Shown: positions 25,425 to 34,594, numbered from the stretch's first letter. The stretch: DNA of 64,000 bases from Prevotella sp. (GCA_017964785.1 JAGCRH010000092.1:1-64000), one strand, 5' to 3'. Notes: a model not told the origin generated them from the letters alone. A program made the numbers and translations.

Positions 25425-25997
25425 ATGAGGATAGGGATCAAAAGACTGTGGTGTGCAATGGCACTGCCACTACTCTTCACATTCCTTTCTTCCTGTCAGG
25501 TGGAAGATGCCATCTCCCGCAATTACCGTTGCTACTTCATCTTCGACACCTCGCTCCATCCCCTGCCCTGTCAGTTGACAGGCATCCTCGGCAACCCCGG
25601 ACACTTCTGTATGATTGAGGGCGATATGTACGGAGGTGTACGCCGCCTGAAAACCACCCGCAACTACGACGGCAATAAAGAAGATATCCTCCTCCGCACA
25701 GAGAAAGAGAGTCAGGTGACGCTGGCCTTAGGCGCCAACAACTGCATCATCATCGGCACCAGCAGTTACGAAAACCGCCTGATAGCCTACGACGGACAGT
25801 GCCCCAACTGCCTGAAAGAGCATAACGACACGAACTATCCCCTCAAATGGCAGAAAAGCGGACTGCAACTCCACTGCGCCAAATGCGGACGATCCTACGA
25901 TGTCAACAACGGAGTCATCACCAGCGGCGATGCAGGCATCCAACTCTCTGCCTACATGGCAGCCTTCGACGGCATCCTCCTCCGCGCCTGGAACTAA
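25425..25997 (+). CDS. Putative lipoprotein with a CxxC-CxxC segment
   Basis: 190 residues. A signal sequence ends in lipobox LSSC near residue 24. Later 'GQCPNCLKEHNDTN' and 'LHCAKCGRSYDVNNG' give two CxxC pairs about 30 residues apart, resembling a zinc ribbon or a degenerate Rieske-like fold in which histidines are replaced. Function unknown. The ATG at 25425 is chosen since upstream starts would be made of the repeat tract; ATG at 25404 is possible. The last four bases overlap the convergent gene. Confidence 0.75.
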   Translation: MRIGIKRLWCAMALPLLFTFLSSCQVEDAISRNYRCYFIFDTSLHPLPCQLTGILGNPGHFCMIEGDMYGGVRRLKTTRNYDGNKEDILLRTEKESQVTLALGANNCIIIGTSSYENRLIAYDGQCPNCLKEHNDTNYPLKWQKSGLQLHCAKCGRSYDVNNGVITSGDAGIQLSAYMAAFDGILLRAWN

Positions 25998-26476
25998 TCA
26001 TATATTTTTACGAAGAGACGCTCAAACACAAAGGTTGCAGGGATATGATCACAGGTATAGACTCCTTTGTAATGCAGTTTTAATTTATCGGCTTCAAAGG
26101 CATAGCCAAAGGGGACCTCATCGATAAATACCAAAGGTAATTCAGTTATATTGTTATTCATATCTTCCGGAAGGGAAAAAGTATAATGATGCAGCGCAGG
26201 CGTTGTTAAACATATTTCTGGGAATGACATAGTGCCATCGCTTCTGAATTCAATCACATACATACTGGGGATGTCCTCTTTCCAAGTTTGTTGACCTCCT
26301 CCCAGCGATCCCGGACCATTTTCTATATCTACGAGAAGCCATTTCCCAAGCAACATTTCCTCATTCCCGATAATTTCATCGTCATCACTGCTGCAACTCA
26401 TCAGGGTTGAGCCTACAAACACTGCTACCAATACTATCAGCAGCGTCATCAGAACCATTTCTATCGTACGTTTCAT
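25994..26476 (-). CDS. Putative lipoprotein, lipocalin-like
   Basis: 160 residues with a long hydrophobic N-terminus and lipobox LMSC near residue 28, followed by SSDDDE. The pattern 'LLGKWLLVDIENGPG' then 'YVIEFRSDGTMSFPE' is typical of Bacteroidota lipocalin-like lipoproteins with a small beta barrel. It is 20 bases downstream of the anti-sigma/beta-barrel gene and may belong to that operon. Ligand unknown. Confidence 0.75.
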   Translation of the reverse strand: MKRTIEMVLMTLLIVLVAVFVGSTLMSCSSDDDEIIGNEEMLLGKWLLVDIENGPGSLGGGQQTWKEDIPSMYVIEFRSDGTMSFPEICLTTPALHHYTFSLPEDMNNNITELPLVFIDEVPFGYAFEADKLKLHYKGVYTCDHIPATFVFERLFVKIYD

Positions 26477-26496
26477 ATCGTTTTATCTTTAGATGA

Positions 26497-27762
26497 TTAC
26501 TTGATGTTAAAGCGGAGACCGACGTTGAGGTTGAAGTTCAGGGGTTTGTCCTGATAGAAGGTAGGGACGGCGCTGCCGTTGTCGAAGTAGTAGTTCAGGG
26601 AGGGCTCGGCATAGAGGCTGAGGTTGTCGATGAACTTGAATTCAACTCCTACGGCACCATTCACCGAAAGTTGGAGAGGATGGATACTCACGCTGTTGGT
26701 AGTGCCCTGTGTGGTGCGGCTACCCTTCACCATCTTTTCCACCAGACCACCCGCGGAGAGGTAGAAGTTGAAGTAGCGGCTATCCCACAACTGATAGGAG
26801 GCACTGAGAGGGATACCGATATAGTTCAGACGCTGCTCCGTTTCCGTTTTCTGTCCGTTGACGGAATGAGTGATGTCGGCAGAAAGGCGGGTGTAAGTCA
26901 GTCCACTTTCCACACTCCACCGATCATCAAGCCGATAACGGAGGGAGAAGCCGAACCGGATGGGTTGGCGGTGGTGAATATGCTCGCTGGTAGAGACGGT
27001 GGTATATTTATACCCATTTTCTTCAAAAGAATCATGTGGGTCTTGTGGACCATTTCCATTTAGAGGAGTTGTATCACCATCCTTACCGTTATTCTCACAT
27101 TCGTCTTTGGGTATTACCGTATTCACTTTTTCCATCGCATAATATTGAGCAAACTGGGACTGTGAACTACTTGCCATCGTATTCGACAGGTAGACTTTGG
27201 CTGTCAGACGGGGTTGTGAAGAGTTGGACTTACGCAGGTCGGAGGGATAGAGTGGTGGCAACTGTTGGGTTGCGACCTCACGATGCTGGGATGTGGATGC
27301 CTGAGTTTCAACTTTCTGAGGTTGTGGCGCTGCTTCCTCGGGTTGTGGCTCTGCTTCCTGAGATTGGGCCACAACATCCTGAGGTGTTGCGTCCTCGGGT
27401 TGAGGCATCTGTGTTTCGTTTGTCTCTGGAGCAATGGCAGTTTGTGCTGCTTCTGCCTCAGCCTTTACAGCGGCAATAGCCTGCGCCACAGAGGCAGCGA
27501 CTTTCTCAGAAGCAAGTGCAGCGTTGCTGGGGGAAGCCATCTCTCTCTGTTCTTGCTGCATCCAATAATATCCCCCTCCTGCCAGCATCAATACCACCAC
27601 TGCCGCAGCAATCCCCCTCATCCGCATCGGCACCACTCGGGCCCGGGCCTGCCTCCTGTTGGCAGCCAGGGCCTTCTCTATCTCCTCCCACGACACCTCG
27701 ATGTCAGACTCCCGATAGTCTGCCATCTTCTGCTGCATCTGTTTTTTCCATTCTTCTTTCAT
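26497..27762 (-). CDS. Anti-sigma-like/outer-membrane beta-barrel fusion
   Basis: 421 residues. The first 45 form a soluble helical region ('EWKKQMQQKMADYRESDIEVSW'), then a single membrane helix (about 48-66), a Gln/Glu/Pro/Ala-rich linker (about 75-160), and a C-terminal outer-membrane beta-barrel-type domain (about 240-421, ending FNLNVGLRFNIK). The arrangement fits Bacteroidota anti-sigma-type proteins that link envelope and cytoplasm. It starts inside the stop of the ECF sigma gene (four-base overlap) and so should control it. How one chain spans both membranes is unclear, but the long linker could cross the periplasm. Confidence 0.82.
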   Translation of the reverse strand: MKEEWKKQMQQKMADYRESDIEVSWEEIEKALAANRRQARARVVPMRMRGIAAAVVVLMLAGGGYYWMQQEQREMASPSNAALASEKVAASVAQAIAAVKAEAEAAQTAIAPETNETQMPQPEDATPQDVVAQSQEAEPQPEEAAPQPQKVETQASTSQHREVATQQLPPLYPSDLRKSNSSQPRLTAKVYLSNTMASSSQSQFAQYYAMEKVNTVIPKDECENNGKDGDTTPLNGNGPQDPHDSFEENGYKYTTVSTSEHIHHRQPIRFGFSLRYRLDDRWSVESGLTYTRLSADITHSVNGQKTETEQRLNYIGIPLSASYQLWDSRYFNFYLSAGGLVEKMVKGSRTTQGTTNSVSIHPLQLSVNGAVGVEFKFIDNLSLYAEPSLNYYFDNGSAVPTFYQDKPLNFNLNVGLRFNIK

Positions 27763-28331
27763 CGTGGTCGTTCTTTCTCGTCGTTATATTTTTCTATCAT
27801 TTCTGCCAACAGGCGTTTTGCCCTGTGCAGTTGAGAGGTAGAGGTTCCGATGCTGATGCCTAACAGGCTGGCAATCTCTTCGTGACTCTTGTCTTCGATG
27901 ACGTAGAGGTTGAACACCGTTCGGTAGCCTGTTGGCAGTTGCCTCACCATCTGGTGGATCACCTCTGGCGGGATGTCCCTGATGGGTGGGTCGTCCTCTT
28001 CCGGCAGTTCCGGGATGTCCCCGTCCCACGCCGTCAGTTCGTGGCGCTTGTTGTCTCTGAGGTAGCGGAGGGCTTCGTTTATCACGATCCTCGTGGCCCA
28101 GACCTGAAGGGAGCCCTGCCCTCGATATCGGAATTCTGCGGTGTGAGTGATCATTCTGACAAGTGCATTCTGGAACACATCCTTTGCGGCTTCCTTGTCA
28201 GGGACATATCTCAGGCAGACGCCCTTCAAGTAGGGTGCGTAGCGGGAATAGAACGCCTCCATCGCCCCGTTATCCCCGTTGCGAAGTTGCTCGACTAAGC
28301 GTTGTTCGTCACTATTCCCTATGAAAAGCAC
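27759..28331 (-). CDS. ECF-type RNA polymerase sigma factor
   Basis: 190 residues with region 2 ('AMEAFYSRYAPYLKGVCLRY', 'AAKDVFQNALVRMITHTAEF') and region 4 ('YRTVFNLYVIEDKSHEEIAS', 'GISIGTSTSQLHRAKRLLAE'). It directs RNA polymerase to promoters of an envelope-related regulon. The start is GTG at 28331, seven bases after the serpin stop. It precedes and overlaps the anti-sigma fusion by four bases, so the two are probably made in fixed ratio. Confidence 0.9.
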   Translation of the reverse strand: MLFIGNSDEQRLVEQLRNGDNGAMEAFYSRYAPYLKGVCLRYVPDKEAAKDVFQNALVRMITHTAEFRYRGQGSLQVWATRIVINEALRYLRDNKRHELTAWDGDIPELPEEDDPPIRDIPPEVIHQMVRQLPTGYRTVFNLYVIEDKSHEEIASLLGISIGTSTSQLHRAKRLLAEMIEKYNDEKERPR

Positions 28332-28338
28332 CTATTTT

Positions 28339-29622
28339 TTAGTAGCCCGTATATTGTCCGATAAAGAAGATGGCACCTGTTTCTTTCTCGCTGATCACAT
28401 AGAGGAAGGGGTGGTTGGCGCAGAACGTCACATAATCGGGTTCTGAAGGCCCGACACCACACTTATCCATGCCTATCACGGTGACGGCAGCAGCCTCCGT
28501 TCCCTCTTCGTCGAGTTTGATCTTAGCCACCTGCTTCATCAGCCCGATAAAGGTTGGCACATTACAGAAATTGGGAAACTCAGCAAGCCCATCATCAAAG
28601 GCCCTTGTCATGCCGAGTTTCTGCATGATGGGAATCAGGTCGATATCCGTATCCGACTCCAAGCGGGGCAGATACACATCCACTTTATGGGTTACCATCT
28701 GCTGCTGGATCTGTTGCCACGACGCCGTGTTCAGCGACTTCAACATCCTATTGATATCTTCACTCGTCGGCCCCTCGTTCTTGACTCTCGGCAGGAGAAC
28801 CGTCATATTCCAGACACCGTTGCCGTACGGCAGTCGGAGGGCTTGGAAGTCGTCGGTTTGCAGATAGTCCAATTCAGCCGTCTGGTGCATCATCTGTACC
28901 TCAACCGCTTCGGACAGTATGTCAGAAGTCGCAAACAATTCCTTTTGCGTCATGTTCTTGTCAAACTGATACTGCCACGTGCCTTTAAAGTAGATGGCAT
29001 TGAGCAGATAACTGACAAAGTCGGGTTTGAACTCCTCCTTTTTCAGCACCTCCTTGATCATTCCCATCGTGTGGTCACTGCCCCACTGGTTGATGACGTC
29101 ACAGGTCTTGCCGTCATGGAAGTCGCGGGTCTCTGCATCGGCATCATAAAAGGCCTTCACCGTCTCTTTGAACGCCGGCTTCAACTCGTAGCCTTTGTTC
29201 ATATAGATATTGTCGGCTATCAGCACCTTCGTCTGCTCATCGAGGGTGCCCGCCCTTCGCAGCATCTTGTAGCAGAACTGGTTGATGCCTTCAGCCCCCG
29301 TCTCGCTGAAGCCCAACACCTTATTAATCTCTTGCTGGGTCTCACCAGCGGCGCCGTTGTTGAGCATCCCCAAGGCGTAGGTGATACTGATCGGCGAGAG
29401 GATCTGACTCTTCACCCCGTCGCGGGCCTCGCGGAACAGGTTGAAGGCAAAGTCGTTACTACTGCCCACCATCTCCTGCTCGGCACGGGTCAGTTCCAAC
29501 GTGGTGGGTGGCTCCACTGGCTCGATGACAGGCTTGGGGTCTTCCTCATTACTGCTGCTGCATCCTGCAGCCATGACTGTTGCCATCCATAGGGCGATGG
29601 CAGCCCAATTCATCTTCTTCAT
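28339..29622 (-). CDS. Serpin-family lipoprotein (protease inhibitor)
   Basis: 427 residues. A lipoprotein signal ends at 'MAAGCSSS', so the protein should sit on the cell surface or in the periplasm. The serpin fold follows, with 'FNLFREARDGVKSQILSPIS' and 'ALGMLNNGAAGETQQEI' near the front, and the inhibitory hinge 'DEEGTEAAAVTVIG' before a reactive loop of about 15 residues and the C-terminal 'NHPFLYVISEKETGAIFFIG'. The hinge with small residues argues for true inhibition of serine or cysteine proteases, perhaps host enzymes. It leads an operon with an ECF sigma factor. A TAAATTTG box ends 8 bases before the ATG. Confidence 0.92.
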   Translation of the reverse strand: MKKMNWAAIALWMATVMAAGCSSSNEEDPKPVIEPVEPPTTLELTRAEQEMVGSSNDFAFNLFREARDGVKSQILSPISITYALGMLNNGAAGETQQEINKVLGFSETGAEGINQFCYKMLRRAGTLDEQTKVLIADNIYMNKGYELKPAFKETVKAFYDADAETRDFHDGKTCDVINQWGSDHTMGMIKEVLKKEEFKPDFVSYLLNAIYFKGTWQYQFDKNMTQKELFATSDILSEAVEVQMMHQTAELDYLQTDDFQALRLPYGNGVWNMTVLLPRVKNEGPTSEDINRMLKSLNTASWQQIQQQMVTHKVDVYLPRLESDTDIDLIPIMQKLGMTRAFDDGLAEFPNFCNVPTFIGLMKQVAKIKLDEEGTEAAAVTVIGMDKCGVGPSEPDYVTFCANHPFLYVISEKETGAIFFIGQYTGY

Positions 29623-29728
29623 ATCGTCTGCAAATTTAAGCATTTCTATCTATATAAACCCCAGAATGGCAAAATACTGCACGGAAAAGCGTTAAAAAAG
29701 CATAACGAGGGTGTTTTTCCCCGAAAAG

Positions 29729-29760
29729 TTTGGCGGTTTCGCGAAATAGCCGTACCTTTG
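29729..29760 (+). promoter_or_regulatory. Promoter of the tRNA-Leu gene
   Basis: TTTG at 29729-29732 and TACCTTTG at 29753-29760, spacer 20 bases, about 17 bases before the tRNA. Confidence 0.78.
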
Positions 29761-29777
29761 CATCCGCAAAAACCATT

Positions 29778-29863
29778 GCCGCAATGGTGGAATTGGTAGA
29801 CACGAGGGACTTAAAATCCCTTGACCCGGAAAGGTCGTGCGGGTTCGAGTCCCGCTCGCGGCA
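29778..29863 (+). tRNA. tRNA-Leu (anticodon TAA)
   Basis: 86 bases with a long variable arm as expected for leucine. The anticodon stem GGGAC/TTAAAATCCC presents TAA. The T arm is GCGGG-TTCGAGT-CCCGC. The acceptor stem pairs GCCGCAA with the 3' side with one A-C mismatch. The terminal CCA is not encoded. The gene begins just after a promoter and is followed 20 bases later by a lipoprotein gene on the same strand. Confidence 0.95.
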
Positions 29864-29883
29864 CAATAAAATCCCTAATTTTT

Positions 29884-31554
29884 ATGCAGAAAAAACATTT
29901 CATTCTCCTATCAGCCGCTACCGTGATGCTTCTTTCATCCTGTTCCAGTAAACTGGGCGAACTGTCGGCTGATAACTTCACCGTGACCCCCAACCCCTTA
30001 GAGACGCAGGCTGGCACCGTGCCCGCCACCATCAACGGCCACTTCCCTGAGAAGTACATGAACAAGAAAGCCGTCGTCACCGTCATCCCCGAACTGCGCT
30101 ATTCCAACGGACAGACCGTCCGGGGCAACAGCGCCACCTTCCAGGGTGAGAGTGTGCTGGGCAACGACCAGACCATCTCCTACCGTCTCGGCGGCAACTA
30201 CACGATGAAGACCAACTTCGCCTACGCCGACGATAACAAGGCCGACATGTACCTCACCTTCGATGCCCGCATCGGTAAGAAAGCCGTTGCAGTGCCTGCC
30301 GTGAAAGTGGCAGAAGGCATCCTCGCCACCTCCGAACTCTACAAGCAGACCCTCGGCACCGCCCAGGCAGCCATCGCCCCCGATGCCTACCAGCGCATCA
30401 GCAAGCAGAAGCAGGAGGCCAACATCAAGTTCCTCATCCAGCAGGCCACCCTGCGCAAGAGCGAACTGAAGAATAACTCCGTGCAGGAGTTCGTCCGGAT
30501 GCTCGAAAAGATCAATGCCGACCGCGAGGGCCTCAACCTCGAAAATGTCGAGGTGTCTGCCTACGCCTCCCCCGATGGCGGTTTCAGCATCAACGACAAG
30601 TTGGCCAACGAGCGCCAGAAGGTGTCGGAACAGTATGTCAACGACGAGTTGAAGAAGATCAAGATGGACGCCACCGTCGATGCGAAATACACCGCCCAGG
30701 ACTGGGAAGGCTTCCAGGAACTGGTGAAGGCCAGCGACATCCAGGACAAGGATGTCATCCTGCGCGTGCTCTCCATGTATAAGGATCCCGAGGAGCGTGA
30801 GCAGCAGATCAAAAACATCTCCTCCGCCTTCCGCGAACTCGCCGACGGCATCCTGCCCCAGTTGCGCCGCTCCCGCCTCACCATCAACTACGAGACGGTG
30901 GGACGCAGCGACGACCAGATCCTGCAACAGATCGGTGCCGACGCCACCAAACTCTCCATCGAGGAACTGCTCTACGGCGCTGCCCTGAAGGACGACCTCA
31001 ACGCCAAGGAAGACATCTACAAACTCGCCACGGAGATCTACCCCCGCGATGCCCGCGCCTTCAACAACCTCGCCGCCATCCAGTATGCACGGGGCAACTA
31101 CGACGCTGCCCGCCAGTATATCCAGAAGGCACAGGCACTGGCCGGTAACCTGCCCGAGACAAAGGCCAACCTCGGTATGCTCGCCCTGAAGAGTGGCGAC
31201 CTGAAGACCGCCGAGCAACTCATCGCCAGTGCCAACGGCGCCAACGGCTTGGAAGAGGTGCTTGGCAACCTCCACCTGGCACAGGGCAACTACGCCCAGG
31301 CAGAGCAGGACTTCGCCGAGATCTACAGCAACAGCGCCGCCCTCGCCCAGATCCTCAACAAGAACTACGCCTCGGCAGCCGTCACGCTCAAATACGTGAA
31401 GAACCCCGATGCCATGACAGAATACCTGAAGTCGGTGATCTCCGCCCGTATGGGTAACCCCACCGAGGCCGCCGAGGCCCTGCGTAACGCCCTGGCCAAA
31501 GACCCGTCGCTGCGCCGCTACGCCGAGAATGACTTGGAACTCAATAAGAGGTAA
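29884..31554 (+). CDS. TPR lipoprotein with an OmpA-like region
   Basis: 556 residues. Lipobox SSCSS at about residue 20. Middle part contains 'LNLENVEVSAYASPDGGFSI' and 'NERQKVSEQYV', resembling an OmpA-like peptidoglycan-binding region. The C-terminal 200 residues form tetratricopeptide repeats ('ARAFNNLAAIQYARGNYDAA', 'LPETKANLGMLALKSGDLKT'). The start at 29884 is preferred over an upstream frame extension that would lie within the tRNA. The gene may be read through from the tRNA promoter; no separate promoter is obvious. Probably an outer-membrane or periplasmic scaffold protein; the exact role is unknown. Its codon use is strongly G+C-rich. Confidence 0.85.
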   Translation: MQKKHFILLSAATVMLLSSCSSKLGELSADNFTVTPNPLETQAGTVPATINGHFPEKYMNKKAVVTVIPELRYSNGQTVRGNSATFQGESVLGNDQTISYRLGGNYTMKTNFAYADDNKADMYLTFDARIGKKAVAVPAVKVAEGILATSELYKQTLGTAQAAIAPDAYQRISKQKQEANIKFLIQQATLRKSELKNNSVQEFVRMLEKINADREGLNLENVEVSAYASPDGGFSINDKLANERQKVSEQYVNDELKKIKMDATVDAKYTAQDWEGFQELVKASDIQDKDVILRVLSMYKDPEEREQQIKNISSAFRELADGILPQLRRSRLTINYETVGRSDDQILQQIGADATKLSIEELLYGAALKDDLNAKEDIYKLATEIYPRDARAFNNLAAIQYARGNYDAARQYIQKAQALAGNLPETKANLGMLALKSGDLKTAEQLIASANGANGLEEVLGNLHLAQGNYAQAEQDFAEIYSNSAALAQILNKNYASAAVTLKYVKNPDAMTEYLKSVISARMGNPTEAAEALRNALAKDPSLRRYAENDLELNKR

Positions 31555-31576
31555 GAAGTGAGAGGTAAGAGAATAG
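31549..31576. repeat. GAGGTAAGA tract between two lipoprotein genes
   Basis: GAGGTAAGAAGTGAGAGGTAAG followed by AGAATAG starts at the last codon of the TPR gene. The LicD tract at 41915-41949 ends with the same AGAGAATAGTT sequence, so both copies look like one mobile or recombining tract type. Confidence 0.75.
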
Positions 31577-31584
31577 TTTTGCGA

Positions 31585-32664
31585 ATGAGAAAGCCCAGAT
31601 ATCATAAGCATCTTTTTCAGGGCCTGAGGTATTCTTTCACCTCTCACCTCTCACCACTCACCTCTCTTCTCTTCCTTCTTACATCTTCCATCTTCCTTCT
31701 CACCTCCTGCGGCCCCGACCGCGGCACCTTCCGCATGGAGGGCGAGTTCAAGAGTTTCAACCAGGGCGAACTCTATGTCTATAGTCCTGACGGCGGCATC
31801 CGCAAGGTCGACACCGTCGGTGTGAAGGGCGGACGGTTCACCTACCAGATCGCCCTCGACTCCACCGCCACCTTCATCCTCGTCTTCCCCAACTACTCCG
31901 AGATCCCCGTCATCGGCGCCTCCGGTGCACAGGTAGAGATCGAGGGCGATGCCTCCCACCTGAAGGAGATCGAGGTGCGCGGCACCAAGGAGAACGAACT
32001 GCTGACGGGCTTCCGCCTGAAGGTCAGTGAGATGACGCCGCCGGAAACCATCAAGGAAGCCGCCGACTTCATCACGAAGCACCCCGACGCCCTCGCCAGC
32101 GCCTTCCTCCTCAACAAATACTTCGTCCAGTCGCCATCGCCCGACAACAAGCAGACCCTCTCCCTGGCACAGGCCATCCTCAAGGTGCGGCCCGGCGACA
32201 AGCGCATCGCCGCCCTCGTCCGCCACCTCGAAGGGCTCCAGGCCGTCCGCGACGGTGCCATGCTGCCCAAGTTCACCGCCATCGACATCAAGGGTCATCC
32301 CATCTCCAACGGCGACCTCTATGCCCCGGTCAATGTCATCACCACCTGGTCGTCGTGGAACTACGAGAGCCAGAACATCCAGCGCCAACTGAAGCGCCGG
32401 GAGAAGGAGAAGGGCGTCAGCCGCCTGCGCATCGTCAGCATCTGTCTCGATGCCGATGCCAAGGAGTGCCGCCGTCTGATGGATCGCGACTCCATCACGT
32501 GGTGTAACATCTGCGACGAGCGCATGTGGAACAATCCCATCCTCACCACCCTCGGCCTGTCGCGCATCCCGGATAATATCATCACCAACAGCCAGGGGCG
32601 CATCCTCGCCCACTCTCTGCCAGTGGCAGAACTCAACAAAAAAATCGATGAATTACTGAAATGA
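31585..32664 (+). CDS. DUF4369/thioredoxin-like lipoprotein without the CxxC
   Basis: 359 residues from the ATG at 31585 (a GTG at 31558 is possible but lies in a repeat tract). A DUF4369-type beta domain ('GTFRMEGEFKSFNQGELYVY', about 46-140) precedes a thioredoxin/TlpA-like domain (from about 225). Where the redox CxxC should stand the sequence is 'TTWSSWNYESQNI', so it cannot act as a thiol oxidoreductase by the usual route. The signal peptide is unusual: about 24 of its residues (FTSHLSPLTSLLFLLTSSIF) are encoded by a CTCACC/TCTTCC simple-repeat tract. Lipobox LTSC. Confidence 0.82.
   Translation: MRKPRYHKHLFQGLRYSFTSHLSPLTSLLFLLTSSIFLLTSCGPDRGTFRMEGEFKSFNQGELYVYSPDGGIRKVDTVGVKGGRFTYQIALDSTATFILVFPNYSEIPVIGASGAQVEIEGDASHLKEIEVRGTKENELLTGFRLKVSEMTPPETIKEAADFITKHPDALASAFLLNKYFVQSPSPDNKQTLSLAQAILKVRPGDKRIAALVRHLEGLQAVRDGAMLPKFTAIDIKGHPISNGDLYAPVNVITTWSSWNYESQNIQRQLKRREKEKGVSRLRIVSICLDADAKECRRLMDRDSITWCNICDERMWNNPILTTLGLSRIPDNIITNSQGRILAHSLPVAELNKKIDELLK
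31636..31704. repeat. CTCACC/TTCTTCC tract encoding the signal peptide
   Basis: About seventy bases of pyrimidine-rich imperfect repeats (TCACCTCTCACCTCTCACC, then CTTCCTTCTTACATCTTCC) lie in frame and supply the hydrophobic core of the lipoprotein signal. Confidence 0.8.
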
Positions 32665-32702
32665 GAACATAACAACATTTATTCACTCAAAATCTAAATA
32701 CT

Positions 32703-34247
32703 ATGCTTGTCAAGACATTTTGTGCAGCCGTTGTGGGGCTGGAAGCCACCACCATCACCATCGAAGTAAATCTGACCCGAGGAGTGCAGTTCCATCTGTC
32801 CGGTCTGGCCGATACCGCCGTCAAGGAGAGTTACGACCGTATCCGGGCGGCCCTGGGTAACATCGGTTTCAAACCGCCTACCGCCGACATCACCATCAAC
32901 CTCTCGCCAGCCGACATCCGCAAAGAGGGTAGCGGCTACGACCTGCCCCTGGCCATCGGCATCTTAGCCGCCCACGGGAAGGTCAGCGACACCTCTCTGT
33001 CGAAGTTTATGATGATCGGTGAACTGGGTCTCGACGGGAGCCTGAAACCCATCAGCGGTGCCCTGCCCGTAGCCATCCTTGCCCGCAAGGAGAAGTTCAA
33101 GGGCCTCATCGTACCGAAGGCCAATGCCCGTGAGGCTGCCGTTGTCAACGACCTCGACATCTATGGGATGGACAGTCTGGCGGATGTGGTCTGTTTCTTC
33201 AACGGCGCAGACATCTATGAGCCCACCGTCGTCGATACCCGCAAGGAGTTCTATGAACAACAATACACCTTCGACCTCGACTTTGCCGATGTGAAAGGTC
33301 AGGAGAGTGTGAAGCGTGCCTTGGAGGTGGCTGCGGCAGGTGGTCACAACCTGATCATGATAGGCCCGCCGGGGTCAGGCAAGTCGATGATGGCCAAGCG
33401 GTTGCCGAGCATCCTGCCGCCATTGTCGCTGGCAGAGAGTTTAGAGACCACGCAGATCCATTCCGTGGCGGGAAAGTTGCCCACCGGCACCTCGCTCATC
33501 TCACAGCGCCCTTTCCGCAGTCCGCACCATACCGTCTCGCAGGTGGCGATGACCGGTGGTGGCAGCAGAGCCCTGCCAGGCGAGGTCAGCATGGCCCATA
33601 ACGGGGTGCTCTTCCTCGACGAACTGCCTGAGTTCAATAAGAGCACCCTCGAAGTGCTCCGTCAGCCCCTTGAAGACCGAAAGATTACTATCTCCCGCTC
33701 TAAATACACGGTGGAGTACCCGTGCTCGCTGATGTTTGTGGCTTCGATGAACCCCTGCCCCTGCGGCTACTATGGTGATCCGACGCACCACTGCGTCTGC
33801 ACCCCCGGGCAGATACAACGCTATATGAACAAGATCAGCGGGCCGCTTCTCGACAGGATTGACATCCAGTGCGAAATTTCAAATCTTTCGTTCTCCGAAA
33901 TCAGCAAGATGGAGGCCGGAGAACCAAGCGAAAAGATACGTGAAAGAGTCATTAAGGCAAGGCAAATCCAAGAGAATCGATATAAGGATTTCAAGGGCAT
34001 TCACTGCAATGCCCAAATGACGGAGCGAATGATCCATCAGTATGCAGAACCAGATGTTGCATCCTTGGATATGCTTCGTATGGCCATGGAGCGGTTAAAA
34101 CTATCTGCACGTGCCTATAATAGAATATTGAAGGTGGCAAGAACCATTGCAGACTTGGATCATTCAGAAAAAGTGCTGTCGCAACACATTGCCGAAGCCA
34201 TCGGCTACCGTAACCTTGACAGAGGCGACTGGGCTGAGAGGGGCTGA
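32703..34247 (+). CDS. YifB/ComM family Mg-chelatase-like AAA+ ATPase
   Basis: 514 residues. The N-terminal Lon-like/ChlI domain covers about 1-170. The AAA+ domain holds Walker A 'GPPGSGKSMM' at about 221-230 and Walker B 'GVLFLDELPEF' near residue 301, with 'MNPCPCGYYGD' near residue 351 (family zinc-like cysteines). ComM promotes branch migration during natural transformation in some bacteria. A terminator hairpin follows the stop. Fully conserved length. Confidence 0.93.
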   Translation: MLVKTFCAAVVGLEATTITIEVNLTRGVQFHLSGLADTAVKESYDRIRAALGNIGFKPPTADITINLSPADIRKEGSGYDLPLAIGILAAHGKVSDTSLSKFMMIGELGLDGSLKPISGALPVAILARKEKFKGLIVPKANAREAAVVNDLDIYGMDSLADVVCFFNGADIYEPTVVDTRKEFYEQQYTFDLDFADVKGQESVKRALEVAAAGGHNLIMIGPPGSGKSMMAKRLPSILPPLSLAESLETTQIHSVAGKLPTGTSLISQRPFRSPHHTVSQVAMTGGGSRALPGEVSMAHNGVLFLDELPEFNKSTLEVLRQPLEDRKITISRSKYTVEYPCSLMFVASMNPCPCGYYGDPTHHCVCTPGQIQRYMNKISGPLLDRIDIQCEISNLSFSEISKMEAGEPSEKIRERVIKARQIQENRYKDFKGIHCNAQMTERMIHQYAEPDVASLDMLRMAMERLKLSARAYNRILKVARTIADLDHSEKVLSQHIAEAIGYRNLDRGDWAERG

Positions 34248-34250
34248 TGA

Positions 34251-34289
34251 AAAAAGAGGGTGTGTCAAATAGACACACCCTCTTTTTTA
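34251..34289 (+). terminator. Terminator after the ComM-like gene
   Basis: An 11-bp stem GAGGGTGTGTC/GACACACCCTC (34256-34266 with 34272-34282) flanked by A and T runs. The loop is five bases. Confidence 0.88.
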
Positions 34290-34594
34290 TTTAGTTAATC
34301 TTCTATTCAATGCTTTTTCGATGTCATGATGCTCAATACCATATCATCGGTTTTACACATGGCCTCGGCACCAATACTCGTAAGATTATGAATGCTTTTG
34401 TCAACATCGTCGTCCACAATTCCTTCATCCTGCGAAGGTCAATGTACACAACTACTAGATGTAGTCTCCTGGACTTCAGAATTGGCATCCTGCGTATTCA
34501 AAATTTGAATAATCTCTTACCACGCTTTTTAAGCCCTTTTTTTGTCTATTCAGATGAAAATAAGGCTTGAAATGCAATTATTTTTAATAAAATG
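34290..34594. other. Gene-free spacer
   Basis: About 300 bases hold no convincing gene. The one open frame (34310-34570) has no signal, motif or promoter, and stays unannotated. The spacer ends in the promoter of the metalloprotease gene. Confidence 0.6.

Noticed and set aside
29998..31647. 549-codon frame opposite the TPR lipoprotein
   Set aside because: Gly/Val/Leu-rich antisense shadow without domain, promoter or start context.
31651..32613. 320-codon frame opposite the thioredoxin-like gene
   Set aside because: Asp/Glu/Gly/Val-rich antisense reading with no recognisable feature.
34310..34570. 86-codon frame in the spacer before the metalloprotease
   Set aside because: No signal sequence, motif or promoter; directly after a terminator.
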